From Dehalococcoidia bacterium (GTDB lineage: Bacteria; Chloroflexota; Dehalococcoidia; Dehalococcoidales; UBA3254), in NCBI GenBank assembly GCA_025361145.1, contig JANYAV010000004.1:1-64000 (forward strand): 64,000 bases of DNA, given 5' to 3'. Position numbers and translations under genes: made by a program. This document shows positions 48,237-58,341 of the stretch, piece by piece; position 1 is the stretch's first letter; each line of letters starts with the position of its first letter. The notes beneath the pieces are model-generated. The model was not told the origin of the DNA and ran no database searches. It saw only the letters and a list, made by a program, of their open reading frames with translations.

Positions 48237-49916
48237 ATGTCCAGAATAAAGAGCCTGCTCTTAACCCTGGTACTTGCCCTGGTATTGATTTCTCTTCTAG
48301 CCGGATGTGCGCCGGCAACTACTACCCAGGTGCCAACCTCAACTGCTACAGCTACAGCAACTACCACGACAGATGGAAAGCCCCAGGGAAACCTGGTAGC
48401 AGCGCTGCAGGGCTTCGGCAGTGAAAATTTCCTTACCTGGTTAGACCCTAAGTTCTCAACTCCGCAACTTATGGTTTATGACATGTTAATCTATTGGGAC
48501 CACATTAATCATGTTTTATTGCCAGGGGTTGCCGAAAGTTGGGAAGTCTCGGCGGATGGTCTTACTACTACCTACCATATTCGCAAAGGGATCCAATTTT
48601 CAGATGGCTGGGGAGAACTGACCGCGACTGACGTAAAATATTCTATTGAAATGCAGGGCTCACCCGAATCTATCGGTAAGACAGCCCAGGCCCGGCGTAT
48701 CGCCAGCATGGATATCCCAGATCCCTACACCCTGGTTGTGCATATGAAAACCCCATATCCTACTTTCTATCTGGATTTTTCGATGGCCAACTCAGGCGTC
48801 TGTCAGGGTATGATGTGTAAGGCTTATATAGATAAAGTAGGCGAAGAAGTAGCTGGGCAAAAACCTATTGGTTCTGGCCCTTATAGGCTGGTCGACAGCC
48901 AATTAGGAGACTTTTACAAATTTGAGGCCCTGGATAGCCACTGGCGGGTGGTTCCTGAATTCAAGACTGTTACTGTGCGCCTGCTTACAGAGTCGAGCTC
49001 TGTAGTAGCTGCGCTTAAGAATCATGAGATAGACCTGTCTGAGGTTCCCAATGGCCAGTTGGAGGATTTGAAAACCGCTGGGCTGGGTACAGAAGTCAAT
49101 CCTGTAGGCGGCAGCATTCTAATGGTCTCCCTTGGCGGAATGATCATCCCCGAAGATAAACGCTATGACGCTGCCAAAGACAATAAAGACCCCTGGGCAG
49201 ATACCAGGGTGCGGAAAGCTATGGCAATCGCCATCGACCGCGCAGCCATAGCTAAAGCTGTATATGCGGGTCTGGCTAAACCTGCATCAGTTCCTCTGCT
49301 CACCCTCGACTATGATAAATACCAGTATCCTTATGATCCTGCTGCTGCCAAGCAGTTGCTTAAAGATGCCGATTACCCCAATGGATTCAGTTTCAGGTGT
49401 GTTTCCTCCGTCAATCCCAATGATGCGCAAGCACCGCGGGTCATGGAAGCGTTGGCCGGATATTGGGAGCAGATCGGGTTAAAACCGCAGATCGCTACTA
49501 TGGACTATAACGCTTATTATGCTCAGTACGTTGTTCCTTGTAAAACAGCCGGGGACGTAACGCTGACTCCCATTAACTCAGTCGCCGATCAGCTGGCTAA
49601 AGCCGAACTTTTTCTTTTCCCCAATGTGCAGCAGGTTGTCTTCCAGGATGAAGGCTCCTATGCCATCTATAAGGCCCTGTCGCCGAATGCAACTTATGAA
49701 CAACGGCTTGCCGTGGTGGAGCAATTAAACCAGTATTACTATGATAATGTCGGCCCCATACCCGTGGTCAGAACCGCTCGTACTTTCGCCTGGAATCCGG
49801 CGACCGTTGGGCCGTGGCCTCATGTAGAAGCAGCTCAACCTCTTTACCTGGAGTATGTCCGTCATGCCAAGCCCCTTAACAACTACCGTTTGTTTATCCC
49901 CTGGCCGGGTAGATAA
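48237..49916 (+). CDS. ABC transporter solute-binding lipoprotein, family 5 (SBP1)
   Basis: Signal plus lipobox LLAGC; LIYWDHINHVLLPGVAESWEVSADGLTTTYHIRKGIQFSDG; YPYDPAAAKQLLKDADYPNGF. Confidence 0.93.
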   Translation: MSRIKSLLLTLVLALVLISLLAGCAPATTTQVPTSTATATATTTTDGKPQGNLVAALQGFGSENFLTWLDPKFSTPQLMVYDMLIYWDHINHVLLPGVAESWEVSADGLTTTYHIRKGIQFSDGWGELTATDVKYSIEMQGSPESIGKTAQARRIASMDIPDPYTLVVHMKTPYPTFYLDFSMANSGVCQGMMCKAYIDKVGEEVAGQKPIGSGPYRLVDSQLGDFYKFEALDSHWRVVPEFKTVTVRLLTESSSVVAALKNHEIDLSEVPNGQLEDLKTAGLGTEVNPVGGSILMVSLGGMIIPEDKRYDAAKDNKDPWADTRVRKAMAIAIDRAAIAKAVYAGLAKPASVPLLTLDYDKYQYPYDPAAAKQLLKDADYPNGFSFRCVSSVNPNDAQAPRVMEALAGYWEQIGLKPQIATMDYNAYYAQYVVPCKTAGDVTLTPINSVADQLAKAELFLFPNVQQVVFQDEGSYAIYKALSPNATYEQRLAVVEQLNQYYYDNVGPIPVVRTARTFAWNPATVGPWPHVEAAQPLYLEYVRHAKPLNNYRLFIPWPGR

Positions 49917-49942
49917 AATTGGCTTGAGTCTCGAATGAATTG

Positions 49943-49981
49943 AAAATAGGGCGTCTGGTTTTTACCAGACGCCCTATTTGT
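49943..49981 (+). terminator. Intrinsic terminator after SBP1
   Basis: AAAATAGGGCGTCTGGT-tttt-ACCAGACGCCCTATTT then GTTTT; near-identical to 58239-58276. Confidence 0.88.
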
Positions 49982-50377
49982 TTTGCTAATAAATTGGCGA
50001 TTATTTACCAGAAGTTAGTAGGCCTTCCAATATTTCAACAGCGACTACTTAGCCCTGGACTAAGGGGCGAGGAACACACGTTTTACCTTCGATGACGATA
50101 CTGGACAGGTGGCGTTCCATCTTTACTATCGAAAACTGGTCATTTTTGTGTCCCCCTTGACTACATCCTCAAGATTAAGAATTTTCAATGCTATTTCCCC
50201 GCTTAAGAAGTAATAGAATATTAACAAAAATATTAAGCTTTCCACAATTCTAAGCTTAATTCAACCTTAATATCCTATAGCTACAATTGTGTTTGTGTCT
50301 CCGGCAAAAAGCAGTATAATATTTCGGGGTATGTTACAGCCCTTTGCCTGAAGACTAGTAAAAAGGAGACAAGCGGA

Positions 50378-52045
50378 ATGGATTATGAAATTTTAAGTCC
50401 CTGGGCTGAGGTTGACCCGGGGGAACCTAGAGCTCTCGTGCCCCGCGCGACCGACCTCCAGGGTAAGACTATAGGTTTTTATACCGATTGGAAATGGCAT
50501 GGGCCTGTTATAATGCAGGAACTCGAGAAGCTCTTAAAAGAAAGACTGCCAGGCTCAAAATTTAGCCATTTTCAATTTCCCGTCATGGGTATGGATATTC
50601 TCCAGAATGAAAATTATAAAGCCAAATTAGTGGAATGGGTTAAGACCGTCGATACCGTCATTGTAGGTTTTGGCGACACCCGCAGTGGTTCGTTATACCT
50701 TGCCTGTGACAGTGTTACCATAGAAGACCTGGGCAAACCGGTGATTATGCTCTCCAAAAAGGGCTTTGAACGCGATGCGATGTTAAAAGCTGAGGTAAAA
50801 AATCTGCCTGGACTGCGCATTACAACCGCAACTATTCCCAGTAATGCTAAAAGCCTGGAACCTATCCAGGAGGGTTTGACTAAAGAGGTTATAGATAATC
50901 TTATCCTTGGTTTGACCGGTTCCTTGACTGCCGAAGAAAAGACACCTACTAGAAAAGCAGTGCAAATCCCACCCAGGATCGCCTTTAAAGGTACTCTTGA
51001 AGAAGTAAATAGGTTTTTCTATAAGACGGGTTGGTCGGATGGGTTGCCTTTAATTCCCCCCACTGAGGAAGCTGTCAAAGAAATGCTTCAGGGCACGGAC
51101 CTGCCCGCCGATCATATCGTGGCTAAGCTGCCACCCAGATACGGCCATGCCACGGTGGAGAAGATTGCCATTAATGCGGTTATGGCTGGCGCTCTGCCAA
51201 CCTATTTGCCGCTGTTGATAGCCAATGTTCAGGCACTGGTAAGTCATCCGGAGAATCGCCATGTTTTAGTTCAGCCGGTATCGGTTGCTCCCTGTTGGGT
51301 TATCAACGGTCCGATACGCAACGATATCAATGTCAACAGTGGCTCTTTGCTTTTCAGCTCAGGCATGATGGCCAATGCCGTCATTGGCCGAGCTATGCAA
51401 CTTATTATCAAGAACATCGGTGGGGTGCAACCGGGAATCGACCTGGTGTATTTCTACGGGCATGCCGGGATGTCCAGCCTGTGCTTCGGTGAGAACGAAG
51501 AGGCAAGTCCCTTTGATCCATTGCATGTGGAAAACGGTCTTAAAAAGGAAGATAGTGCTGTTTCTCTTTTCTTCGTCAGCGCCAATTCGCAGGTATTTAG
51601 CGGAGGGGGCAGTTTTGCCGATGATAAACTCCTGGTAAGCGCTCTTTCCGAGAGCGTTTCAGGTGCTCTTGGGGGCAAGGGAATAGGAGTGGGAGGCATA
51701 GGAGGTACCAACTGCCTTTTTATCATAAGCCCCGGTTCTGCCAGACTGTTGGCTAATAATGGCTGGACCAAACAGAAAGTCTACTCTTTCATAAAGGAAG
51801 AAGCCAGGAATGTAGTTCGTTCAAAAAGAATCGAGAAATGGGAACCCACCTGGGGCGAGCCCGAAAAGGGACTCAGGATTATGGTCGCCGGAGGATTAAT
51901 TAATTACAATACCGCCTATCAATTCCAGGGAGGTTTTTTGGGCTGGATAACCCAGAAAGTAGAGTTGCCCGCAAAGTGGCCTGAGCTGGTAAAGAAATAT
52001 CAGGACACACTGCCTCCCTACGCCCAATATCTAAAAGTAAAATAG
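50378..52045 (+). CDS. Sec-less paralogue of the UGSC-family protein
   Basis: GLPLIPPTEEAVKEMLQGT matches GLPINPPTKAALDKLLSGT of 46313..48124; WVINGPI/VVNGPI, VIGRAMQLIIKNIGG/IIGRAIRYIQQNLGG; GFGDTRSGSL replaces NAGUGSCSTS. Confidence 0.85.
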   Translation: MDYEILSPWAEVDPGEPRALVPRATDLQGKTIGFYTDWKWHGPVIMQELEKLLKERLPGSKFSHFQFPVMGMDILQNENYKAKLVEWVKTVDTVIVGFGDTRSGSLYLACDSVTIEDLGKPVIMLSKKGFERDAMLKAEVKNLPGLRITTATIPSNAKSLEPIQEGLTKEVIDNLILGLTGSLTAEEKTPTRKAVQIPPRIAFKGTLEEVNRFFYKTGWSDGLPLIPPTEEAVKEMLQGTDLPADHIVAKLPPRYGHATVEKIAINAVMAGALPTYLPLLIANVQALVSHPENRHVLVQPVSVAPCWVINGPIRNDINVNSGSLLFSSGMMANAVIGRAMQLIIKNIGGVQPGIDLVYFYGHAGMSSLCFGENEEASPFDPLHVENGLKKEDSAVSLFFVSANSQVFSGGGSFADDKLLVSALSESVSGALGGKGIGVGGIGGTNCLFIISPGSARLLANNGWTKQKVYSFIKEEARNVVRSKRIEKWEPTWGEPEKGLRIMVAGGLINYNTAYQFQGGFLGWITQKVELPAKWPELVKKYQDTLPPYAQYLKVK

Positions 52046-52085
52046 TTATTCTTAGCCGTTCTGTATGGGTTTTTAGCTTTCAATT

Positions 52086-52114
52086 TACTGGCCGTTGTAA
52101 AACAACGGCCAGTA
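52086..52114. terminator. Strong hairpin TACTGGCCGTTGT-aaa-ACAACGGCCAGTA
   Basis: 13-bp perfect stem shortly after the stop at 52045; weak T tract. Confidence 0.6.
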
Positions 52115-52423
52115 GTATTTCAGCTATGCGGTGAATTGTCGGATAGGTTGGTGAACACTCGCCGCTTTTAACGCAGGGGGGTTTTAGTGGGCTCTTTTAA
52201 ATTGGAGCACAGGATTTTCAAATTACAATCGCCTGTGTTTGAAAAGTTAATCAAAAGTGGAGTAATATTGAGTATAAAGGGTAAAATTATCACAGTCTTG
52301 GTAGACATAAATAACCGCTTGATTATCCAGTAAACGTGGCACCTGCCAATCAGCGGAAATATGTGGGCAGCGGAAACAATTCTTCAAAATAAGTTTTTAA
52401 TTTGCATGATAAAGGAGCCAAGA

Positions 52424-54391
52424 ATGAAATTTCCCAAATTATTTAGCCCTATTAAGATTGGTACGCTGGAATTACCCAATAGAATTGTATATTCTCCCTG
52501 CGGCAGCACTACAGCCTCAGAAGAGGGTTATGTCACTGACCGTATGCTGGACCTTTATCACTCCTACGCCAGTGGCGGAGCCGCCCTGGTTTGTGTTGAG
52601 GATACCCATGTGAACCTGATTGGAGGGCGCCCTCCTTTTATTTATGATGACAGTTTTATTCCGGGTTTTTCCAATCTTGCCGAAGCTATACATAAAGGTG
52701 GTGCTAAAGCCGCTCTTCACCTGGGTCATCTTGGCCGTTGTTCCCATAGTTTATTGGGCCCTAAGCTCCACGCGCTGCCCAAGGGGGGTCAGTTAGCACC
52801 TTCAGCACTGGCCTATGCCAGTCCGGGTTATGTAGTGCCGCGAGCCATGACTGTCGACGAGATTCTGTCTACCGAAGATGACTTTGCTGAGGCAGCCTTC
52901 AGAGGTAAGAAGGCCGGCTTCGACGTTATCTGGCTGCATGGCGCTCATTCCTTCTTGATCAATAATTTCTTATCCGCGGAATCGAATAAGCGGGAAGATG
53001 AATACGGTGGAAGCTTCAATAAAAGGCTCCGTTTCCTGTTGGAGGTGATTCAGAAAATAAAGCAAAAGATAGGGGATGATTATCCCCTCATGGTTAGCCT
53101 GAATGCCGTAGAAGCCTTAGAGGGCGGCTTGACGATTGAACATACCCGGCAGATCGCTCAACACTTGGAGGCTGCTGGTGTTAATGCCATCCGGCTTTCT
53201 CACGGCAATCTCCCGCCTGTAGCCATGGAAGGCCTTGACTACTTCGGCATGGTCTCAGCTTCATCCCCTAGGTTGCCTCAAGGTTATCTGGTTCACCTTG
53301 CGTTAGCAGTCAAAGACGTTGTTTCCATACCGGTCATGGTTGCCGGCCGTATTCTTTCTCCCGAGCTGGCAGAAAAATTCTTGGAACAGGAGAAGGTAGA
53401 TCTTATCGGTATAGGTAGGGGTATCATTGCCGATCCTGAATGGCCTAACAAGGCCAAAGAGGGCAGGGAAAATGAGATCCGCCACTGCATAGGTTGCGGT
53501 GTCTGTGCTCCCGGTCCCAAGATCAGACAGTGTTCTGTCAATCCTCGTTGGGTCCATGAGGCGGAATATACGATAACCCCAGCCACACAAGTCAAGAACG
53601 TTTTCATTGCCGGCGGCGGCCCTGCTGGCTTGGAGGCAGCGCAGATAGCTGCTTTGAGAGGGCATAAGGTTACCCTCTTTGAGAAGGACAGGCTGGGCGG
53701 GCAAATCAATATAGCTTGTGTGCCTCCGGCACGGCAGGATATTAAATTATTCCTTGACTATCAAAAAGTACAGATGGAACTATTGAAAATTAAAATAAAG
53801 AATGAAGAACTAACCGCGGACAAGGTTAAACAAGCCAAGCCGGACGCGGTGGTAGTGGCCACCGGTGCCCACCCATCCTGGCCGGACTTCCCTGGCAGCC
53901 ATAACCAAAATGTGGTTACAGTCTGGCAGGTCCTTGACGGCTCAGTCGTTCCCACGGGTAATGTCGTTATCCTCGGAGGCAAGCAATATGGCGCCGAGAC
54001 AGCTGAATACCTGGCCGCCAAGGGATGTCAAGTAACTATAGTTGAAGAATCAGCTGAGATAGCTTCTCCGTCTTCAGGCGGGGCCGATTACAAAGTAGGC
54101 CTGGATGCCACCTACTTGCGACAAAGCCTGAGATTCCTGGGGGTCAATATAATGACCAAAACTGTCTTTGAAGAAATAAATGGCAATGGAGTAACGGTGA
54201 ACCGTAAGGGTGAACGCTGTACTATCGGGGCAGATACGGTTGTACTGGCGCTCGGCCACGAAGGCAACAAGGAACTTGCTGAGCAATTGAAAGACCTGGG
54301 CATTGAACTTTACATCGTGGGGGACTGCAGCGGCGTTGGCAGACTGCAAAAGGCCATCAAAGAAGGATTTAAGGCTGGCCTGGCGCTTTAA
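52424..54391 (+). CDS. Old-yellow-enzyme-type NADH:flavin oxidoreductase with Fe-S and FAD/NAD domains (2,4-dienoyl-CoA reductase/BaiCD-like), copy 1
   Basis: FPKLFSPIKIGTLELPNRIVYSP, NKREDEYGGSFNKRLRFLLEVI, IGCGVCAPG, GGGPAGLEAAQIAALRGHKVTLFEK. Confidence 0.94.
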   Translation: MKFPKLFSPIKIGTLELPNRIVYSPCGSTTASEEGYVTDRMLDLYHSYASGGAALVCVEDTHVNLIGGRPPFIYDDSFIPGFSNLAEAIHKGGAKAALHLGHLGRCSHSLLGPKLHALPKGGQLAPSALAYASPGYVVPRAMTVDEILSTEDDFAEAAFRGKKAGFDVIWLHGAHSFLINNFLSAESNKREDEYGGSFNKRLRFLLEVIQKIKQKIGDDYPLMVSLNAVEALEGGLTIEHTRQIAQHLEAAGVNAIRLSHGNLPPVAMEGLDYFGMVSASSPRLPQGYLVHLALAVKDVVSIPVMVAGRILSPELAEKFLEQEKVDLIGIGRGIIADPEWPNKAKEGRENEIRHCIGCGVCAPGPKIRQCSVNPRWVHEAEYTITPATQVKNVFIAGGGPAGLEAAQIAALRGHKVTLFEKDRLGGQINIACVPPARQDIKLFLDYQKVQMELLKIKIKNEELTADKVKQAKPDAVVVATGAHPSWPDFPGSHNQNVVTVWQVLDGSVVPTGNVVILGGKQYGAETAEYLAAKGCQVTIVEESAEIASPSSGGADYKVGLDATYLRQSLRFLGVNIMTKTVFEEINGNGVTVNRKGERCTIGADTVVLALGHEGNKELAEQLKDLGIELYIVGDCSGVGRLQKAIKEGFKAGLAL

Positions 54392-54445
54392 CTAGATGTG
54401 ATATCATAGATCATATTTTTTAAATAACCGACGAAGGAGTCGAGA

Positions 54446-56401
54446 ATGAAGTTTCCTAAATTATTTAGTCCCATCAAAATCAGTACCTTAGAATTGTCTA
54501 ATCGAATCGTCTTTTCGCCGTTTGGCAGTGGTACGGCGTCAGATGAGGGCTACGTTACTGACAAGATGGTGGATCTGTATGACGAGCTTGCTAGCGGCGG
54601 CGCCGGCATGATCTGCGTGGAAGATTCTCATGTAAACTTGATAGGAAGTCGTCCCCCGGCTAATCCTCGCTTCTGTGACGACAGCTATATGCCCGGCTTT
54701 GCCCGGCTTGTTGAAACTATACACAAACATGGAGCTAAGGCGGCTATTCACCTGGGCCATGTGGGCCGTTCACGGGGTATGGTTGAACCTAAGGGAGGCA
54801 GGGTTGCTCCTTCAGCTATTGCCTACCCTAATCCTGGATGGATAATTCCGCGTGCTATGACTATTCAGGAGATTCGGGCCACCGAAGACGACTTTGCGGA
54901 GGCAGCCTTAAGGGCCAAGAAAGTCGGTTTCGACGTAGTCTGGCTGCATGCCTGTCATTTATATCTTATTAGCAGTTTCTTGTCCCCGCTTTCGAATAAG
55001 CGTCAGGATGAATATGGCGGAAGTTTCAATAATCGGCTCCGCTTCCTGTTAGAGATAATTCGAAAGATCAAGCAAAAGATAGGTGATGATTTTCCACTGA
55101 TGGTCAGCCTGAACGCTGTTGAGGCAGCCGAGGGCGGTTTGACGCTTGAACATACCCGCCAGATTGCGAAAAGATTGGAAGTCGCGGGTGTCCACGCCAT
55201 TAGAATTTCTCATGGCAATCTGCCACCTTCTGAAACGGAGGCTATGGATTATTTTGCGATGAACTCGGCCTCAACCGCGAGATTCAATCAAGGTTATCTA
55301 GTCCACCTGGCATCTGCAGTGAAAGATGCGGTTTCCATACCGGTCATGGTTGCTGGTCGTATTCTCTCTCCTGGTTTGGCAGAAAAATTCCTGGAACAGG
55401 AGAAGGTAGATCTTATCGGCATGGGCAGGGGTATCATCGCTGATCCTGAATGGCCGAATAAAGCCAAAGAAGGCAGAGAAAGAGAGATCAGGAACTGTAT
55501 CGGCTGCGGTTGGTGCTCTCCAGGTCCTAAGGTAAGACACTGTTCAGTTAATCTGCGTTGGTGCCATGAGGCTGAAAACAAGATAACCCCGGCCACGCAA
55601 ATCAAGAACGTTTTCATTGCGGGTGGTGGGCCTGCGGGTCTTGAGGCAGCGCGGGTGGCTACTTTGAGAGGGCATAAGGTTACCCTCTACGAGAAAGACA
55701 AATTGGGCGGCCAAATCAATATAGCTTGTCTGCCTCCGGCTAAAGAGGATCTTAAACTATTCATCGACTATGAAAAAGTGCAGATGGAGATATTAAAGGT
55801 CAAAATATTAAATGAGGAACTTACCGCTGACAAGGTTAAGGCAGGCAAGCCGGATGCGGTGATAGTGGCTACTGGCGCTCATCCGTCGTGGCCGGACTTC
55901 CCTGGCAGCCATAATAAAAATGTGGTTACCGCCTGGCAGGTCCTTGACGGCTCAATTGTTCCCCAGGGCAAGGTAGTTGTTCTGGGCGGGAAGCAATATG
56001 GCGCTGAGACAGCCGAATACCTAGCCAGCAAAGGTTGCCAGGTAACCCTCGTAGAGGAGTCTGCTGAGATAGCCTCTCAGTCTTCTGGCGGGGCTGATTA
56101 CAAGCTGGTTGTTGATGCAATATACCTGCGGCAAAGCCTGAGGTTCTTGGGTGTCAATATAATGACTAGTACCGTCTTTGAAGAGATAAACAAGAGCGGC
56201 GTAACGGTTAACCGTCAGGGTGAACTCTCTACTCTCGCGGCGGATACAGTAGTACTGGCACTCGGCCACGAAGGCAACAAGGAACTGGCCGAACAATTGA
56301 AAGACCTGGGCATTGAACTTTACATCGTAGGGGATTGCAGCGGCGTTGGCAAACTGCAAAAGGCCATCAAGGAAGGCTTTAAGGCAGGGCTAGCGCTTTA
56401 A
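54446..56401 (+). CDS. Old-yellow-enzyme-type NADH:flavin oxidoreductase, tandem copy 2
   Basis: High colinear identity to 52424..54391 throughout, e.g. LAEKFLEQEKVDLIG(I/M)GRGIIADPEWPNKAKEGRE. Confidence 0.94.
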   Translation: MKFPKLFSPIKISTLELSNRIVFSPFGSGTASDEGYVTDKMVDLYDELASGGAGMICVEDSHVNLIGSRPPANPRFCDDSYMPGFARLVETIHKHGAKAAIHLGHVGRSRGMVEPKGGRVAPSAIAYPNPGWIIPRAMTIQEIRATEDDFAEAALRAKKVGFDVVWLHACHLYLISSFLSPLSNKRQDEYGGSFNNRLRFLLEIIRKIKQKIGDDFPLMVSLNAVEAAEGGLTLEHTRQIAKRLEVAGVHAIRISHGNLPPSETEAMDYFAMNSASTARFNQGYLVHLASAVKDAVSIPVMVAGRILSPGLAEKFLEQEKVDLIGMGRGIIADPEWPNKAKEGREREIRNCIGCGWCSPGPKVRHCSVNLRWCHEAENKITPATQIKNVFIAGGGPAGLEAARVATLRGHKVTLYEKDKLGGQINIACLPPAKEDLKLFIDYEKVQMEILKVKILNEELTADKVKAGKPDAVIVATGAHPSWPDFPGSHNKNVVTAWQVLDGSIVPQGKVVVLGGKQYGAETAEYLASKGCQVTLVEESAEIASQSSGGADYKLVVDAIYLRQSLRFLGVNIMTSTVFEEINKSGVTVNRQGELSTLAADTVVLALGHEGNKELAEQLKDLGIELYIVGDCSGVGKLQKAIKEGFKAGLAL

Positions 56402-56510
56402 CTATATATCAGATACAATGTATAAAATAATTAATCATTAGACGTCAACAGTTTGGAATTACTATTAACCTCACCATTGGTTAGATTAGAGTTAAGGAGA
56501 TGAAGGAAAA

Positions 56511-58193
56511 ATGTCTAGAATCAAAAGCCTGCTTTTCGCCCTGGTACTCGCATTAGTTCTAATTTCTCTTCTCGCTGGCTGTGCACCGGCCAACACTTCT
56601 CAGACACCCACCTCAACCGCGACAGCGACAGCGACAACAACGGGACCGGCCAAGCCGCAGGGAGAGCTGGTGGCAGCTCTCAGCAACATCGGCAATGAAT
56701 CCTGGCTGCCCTGGACCGATGCCATGGCCGCGAATCTGCATGATCTGGTTTATGATATGTTAATCTATTGGGACGAGGTTAACATGAAGTTTGAACCCGG
56801 CCTTGCTGAAAGCTGGGATGTTTCTCCTGATGGTCTTACCACCACCTTCCATTTGCGCAAAGGCGTCCAGTTTTCAGATGGATACGGAGAACTAACTTCG
56901 GCCGACGTAAAGTTTAATTTTGAAAAGCAAGCCTCCCCTGAATCCACAGGCAAGACAGCACAAACCCGACGTATTGCAAGTATGGATACACCAGACGATT
57001 ATACGCTGGTTGTGCATATGAAAAATCCGTATCCTACTTTTTTCGTTGATATGTCCATGGGGAACTCTGGCGTCGCTCAAGGCATCGTTTGTAAAAAATA
57101 CGTAGAGAAAGTTGGGGACGAAGCAGCCTCACAGAAGCCTGTAGGCTCGGGTCCCTATACTTTGAAAGACTTCCAGTTAGGATCTTACTACACTTTTGAG
57201 GCTCAGGATACTCATTGGAGAGTGGTTCCTGAATTCAAGACTCTCACCATCCGTTTGATCACCGAGGTCAGCACTCAGATCGCTGCCCTTAAGAATCATG
57301 AGATAGATGTTGCGATCAATCTTCCCGCCGAGCAATTGCCCGGTATGAAGGAAGCCGGACTGGGAGTGGAATCATCTAAAACTGGCGGTTATATTCTGAC
57401 CGTCTCCCTGGGCGGCATGATCATCCCTGAGGATAAACAGTATAACGCTGCCTATCATCAAAAGGACCCGTGGACAGACACCCGGGTACGCAAAGCCATG
57501 GCTATTTCCATCGATCGCGCGGGCATCAGCAAAGCGCTTTATGCCGGTTATGCCCAACCTATAGGCATCCCTTTGCTCACCGCCGGTGCTGAGAAATACC
57601 AATATCCTTATGACCCCGCTGCCGCCAAACAGCTGCTTAAAGATGCTGAGTACCCCAATGGTTTTAGTTTCAATTTTTACTCTTATGCAACACCGGGGTC
57701 ACCGGAAATACCGCGTGTTGTGGAGGCGGTGGCCGCTTACTGGAAGGCGATCGGGCTTGATCCGAAGATTAATTCTATCGACCAGCCCTCTTATAATAGT
57801 AAATATATCTACACGCGCAAAACAGCCGGGAATGTCTCAATGGCTGTAATTTCGATCGTCGCCGATGAGATGGCTAAAGCCGAGTTGTATCTTATGCCCA
57901 ATGTTGTCTCGCCCTTCTATGAGGATGCAGGCTCTTATGCCATCTATAAAGCCATGTCACCCAATGCGACTATTGCAGAACGCAAAGCGGTGGTGGATCA
58001 ATTGAATCAGTATTACTATGATAATGTCGGCCCCATACCCGTGGTTTTGTCTGGTTATTGCTACGCCTGGAACCCGGACAAAGTAGCTCCGTGGCCTCAT
58101 CCAGTGTCATCTCATCCATCTTACTTTGAGTATATCCGTCATGCTAAGTGGCTTAACACTTACCGGTTGTTTAGCCCATATCCCGATAGATAA
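56511..58193 (+). CDS. ABC transporter solute-binding lipoprotein, family 5 (SBP2, paralogue of 48237..49916)
   Basis: MSRIKSLLFALVLALVLISLLAGCAPA start; YPYDPAAAKQLLKDAEYPNGFSF; QLNQYYYDNVGPIPVV. Confidence 0.93.
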   Translation: MSRIKSLLFALVLALVLISLLAGCAPANTSQTPTSTATATATTTGPAKPQGELVAALSNIGNESWLPWTDAMAANLHDLVYDMLIYWDEVNMKFEPGLAESWDVSPDGLTTTFHLRKGVQFSDGYGELTSADVKFNFEKQASPESTGKTAQTRRIASMDTPDDYTLVVHMKNPYPTFFVDMSMGNSGVAQGIVCKKYVEKVGDEAASQKPVGSGPYTLKDFQLGSYYTFEAQDTHWRVVPEFKTLTIRLITEVSTQIAALKNHEIDVAINLPAEQLPGMKEAGLGVESSKTGGYILTVSLGGMIIPEDKQYNAAYHQKDPWTDTRVRKAMAISIDRAGISKALYAGYAQPIGIPLLTAGAEKYQYPYDPAAAKQLLKDAEYPNGFSFNFYSYATPGSPEIPRVVEAVAAYWKAIGLDPKINSIDQPSYNSKYIYTRKTAGNVSMAVISIVADEMAKAELYLMPNVVSPFYEDAGSYAIYKAMSPNATIAERKAVVDQLNQYYYDNVGPIPVVLSGYCYAWNPDKVAPWPHPVSSHPSYFEYIRHAKWLNTYRLFSPYPDR

Positions 58194-58238
58194 GGATTAA
58201 GTGACCCCTTTCCGGCGGGATAGCTGCGAATAAATTAA

Positions 58239-58276
58239 AAAATAGGGCGTCTGGTGAAAACTGGACGCCCTATTTT
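58239..58276 (+). terminator. Intrinsic terminator after SBP2
   Basis: AAAATAGGGCGTC(TGGTGAAAACTG)GACGCCCTATTTT then ATTTTT. Confidence 0.88.
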
Positions 58277-58341
58277 ATTTTTCTTGCAAATTGCCAATTC
58301 AATCTTTTGACTGGCCATAAAAATTTGGATATACTATCGTT

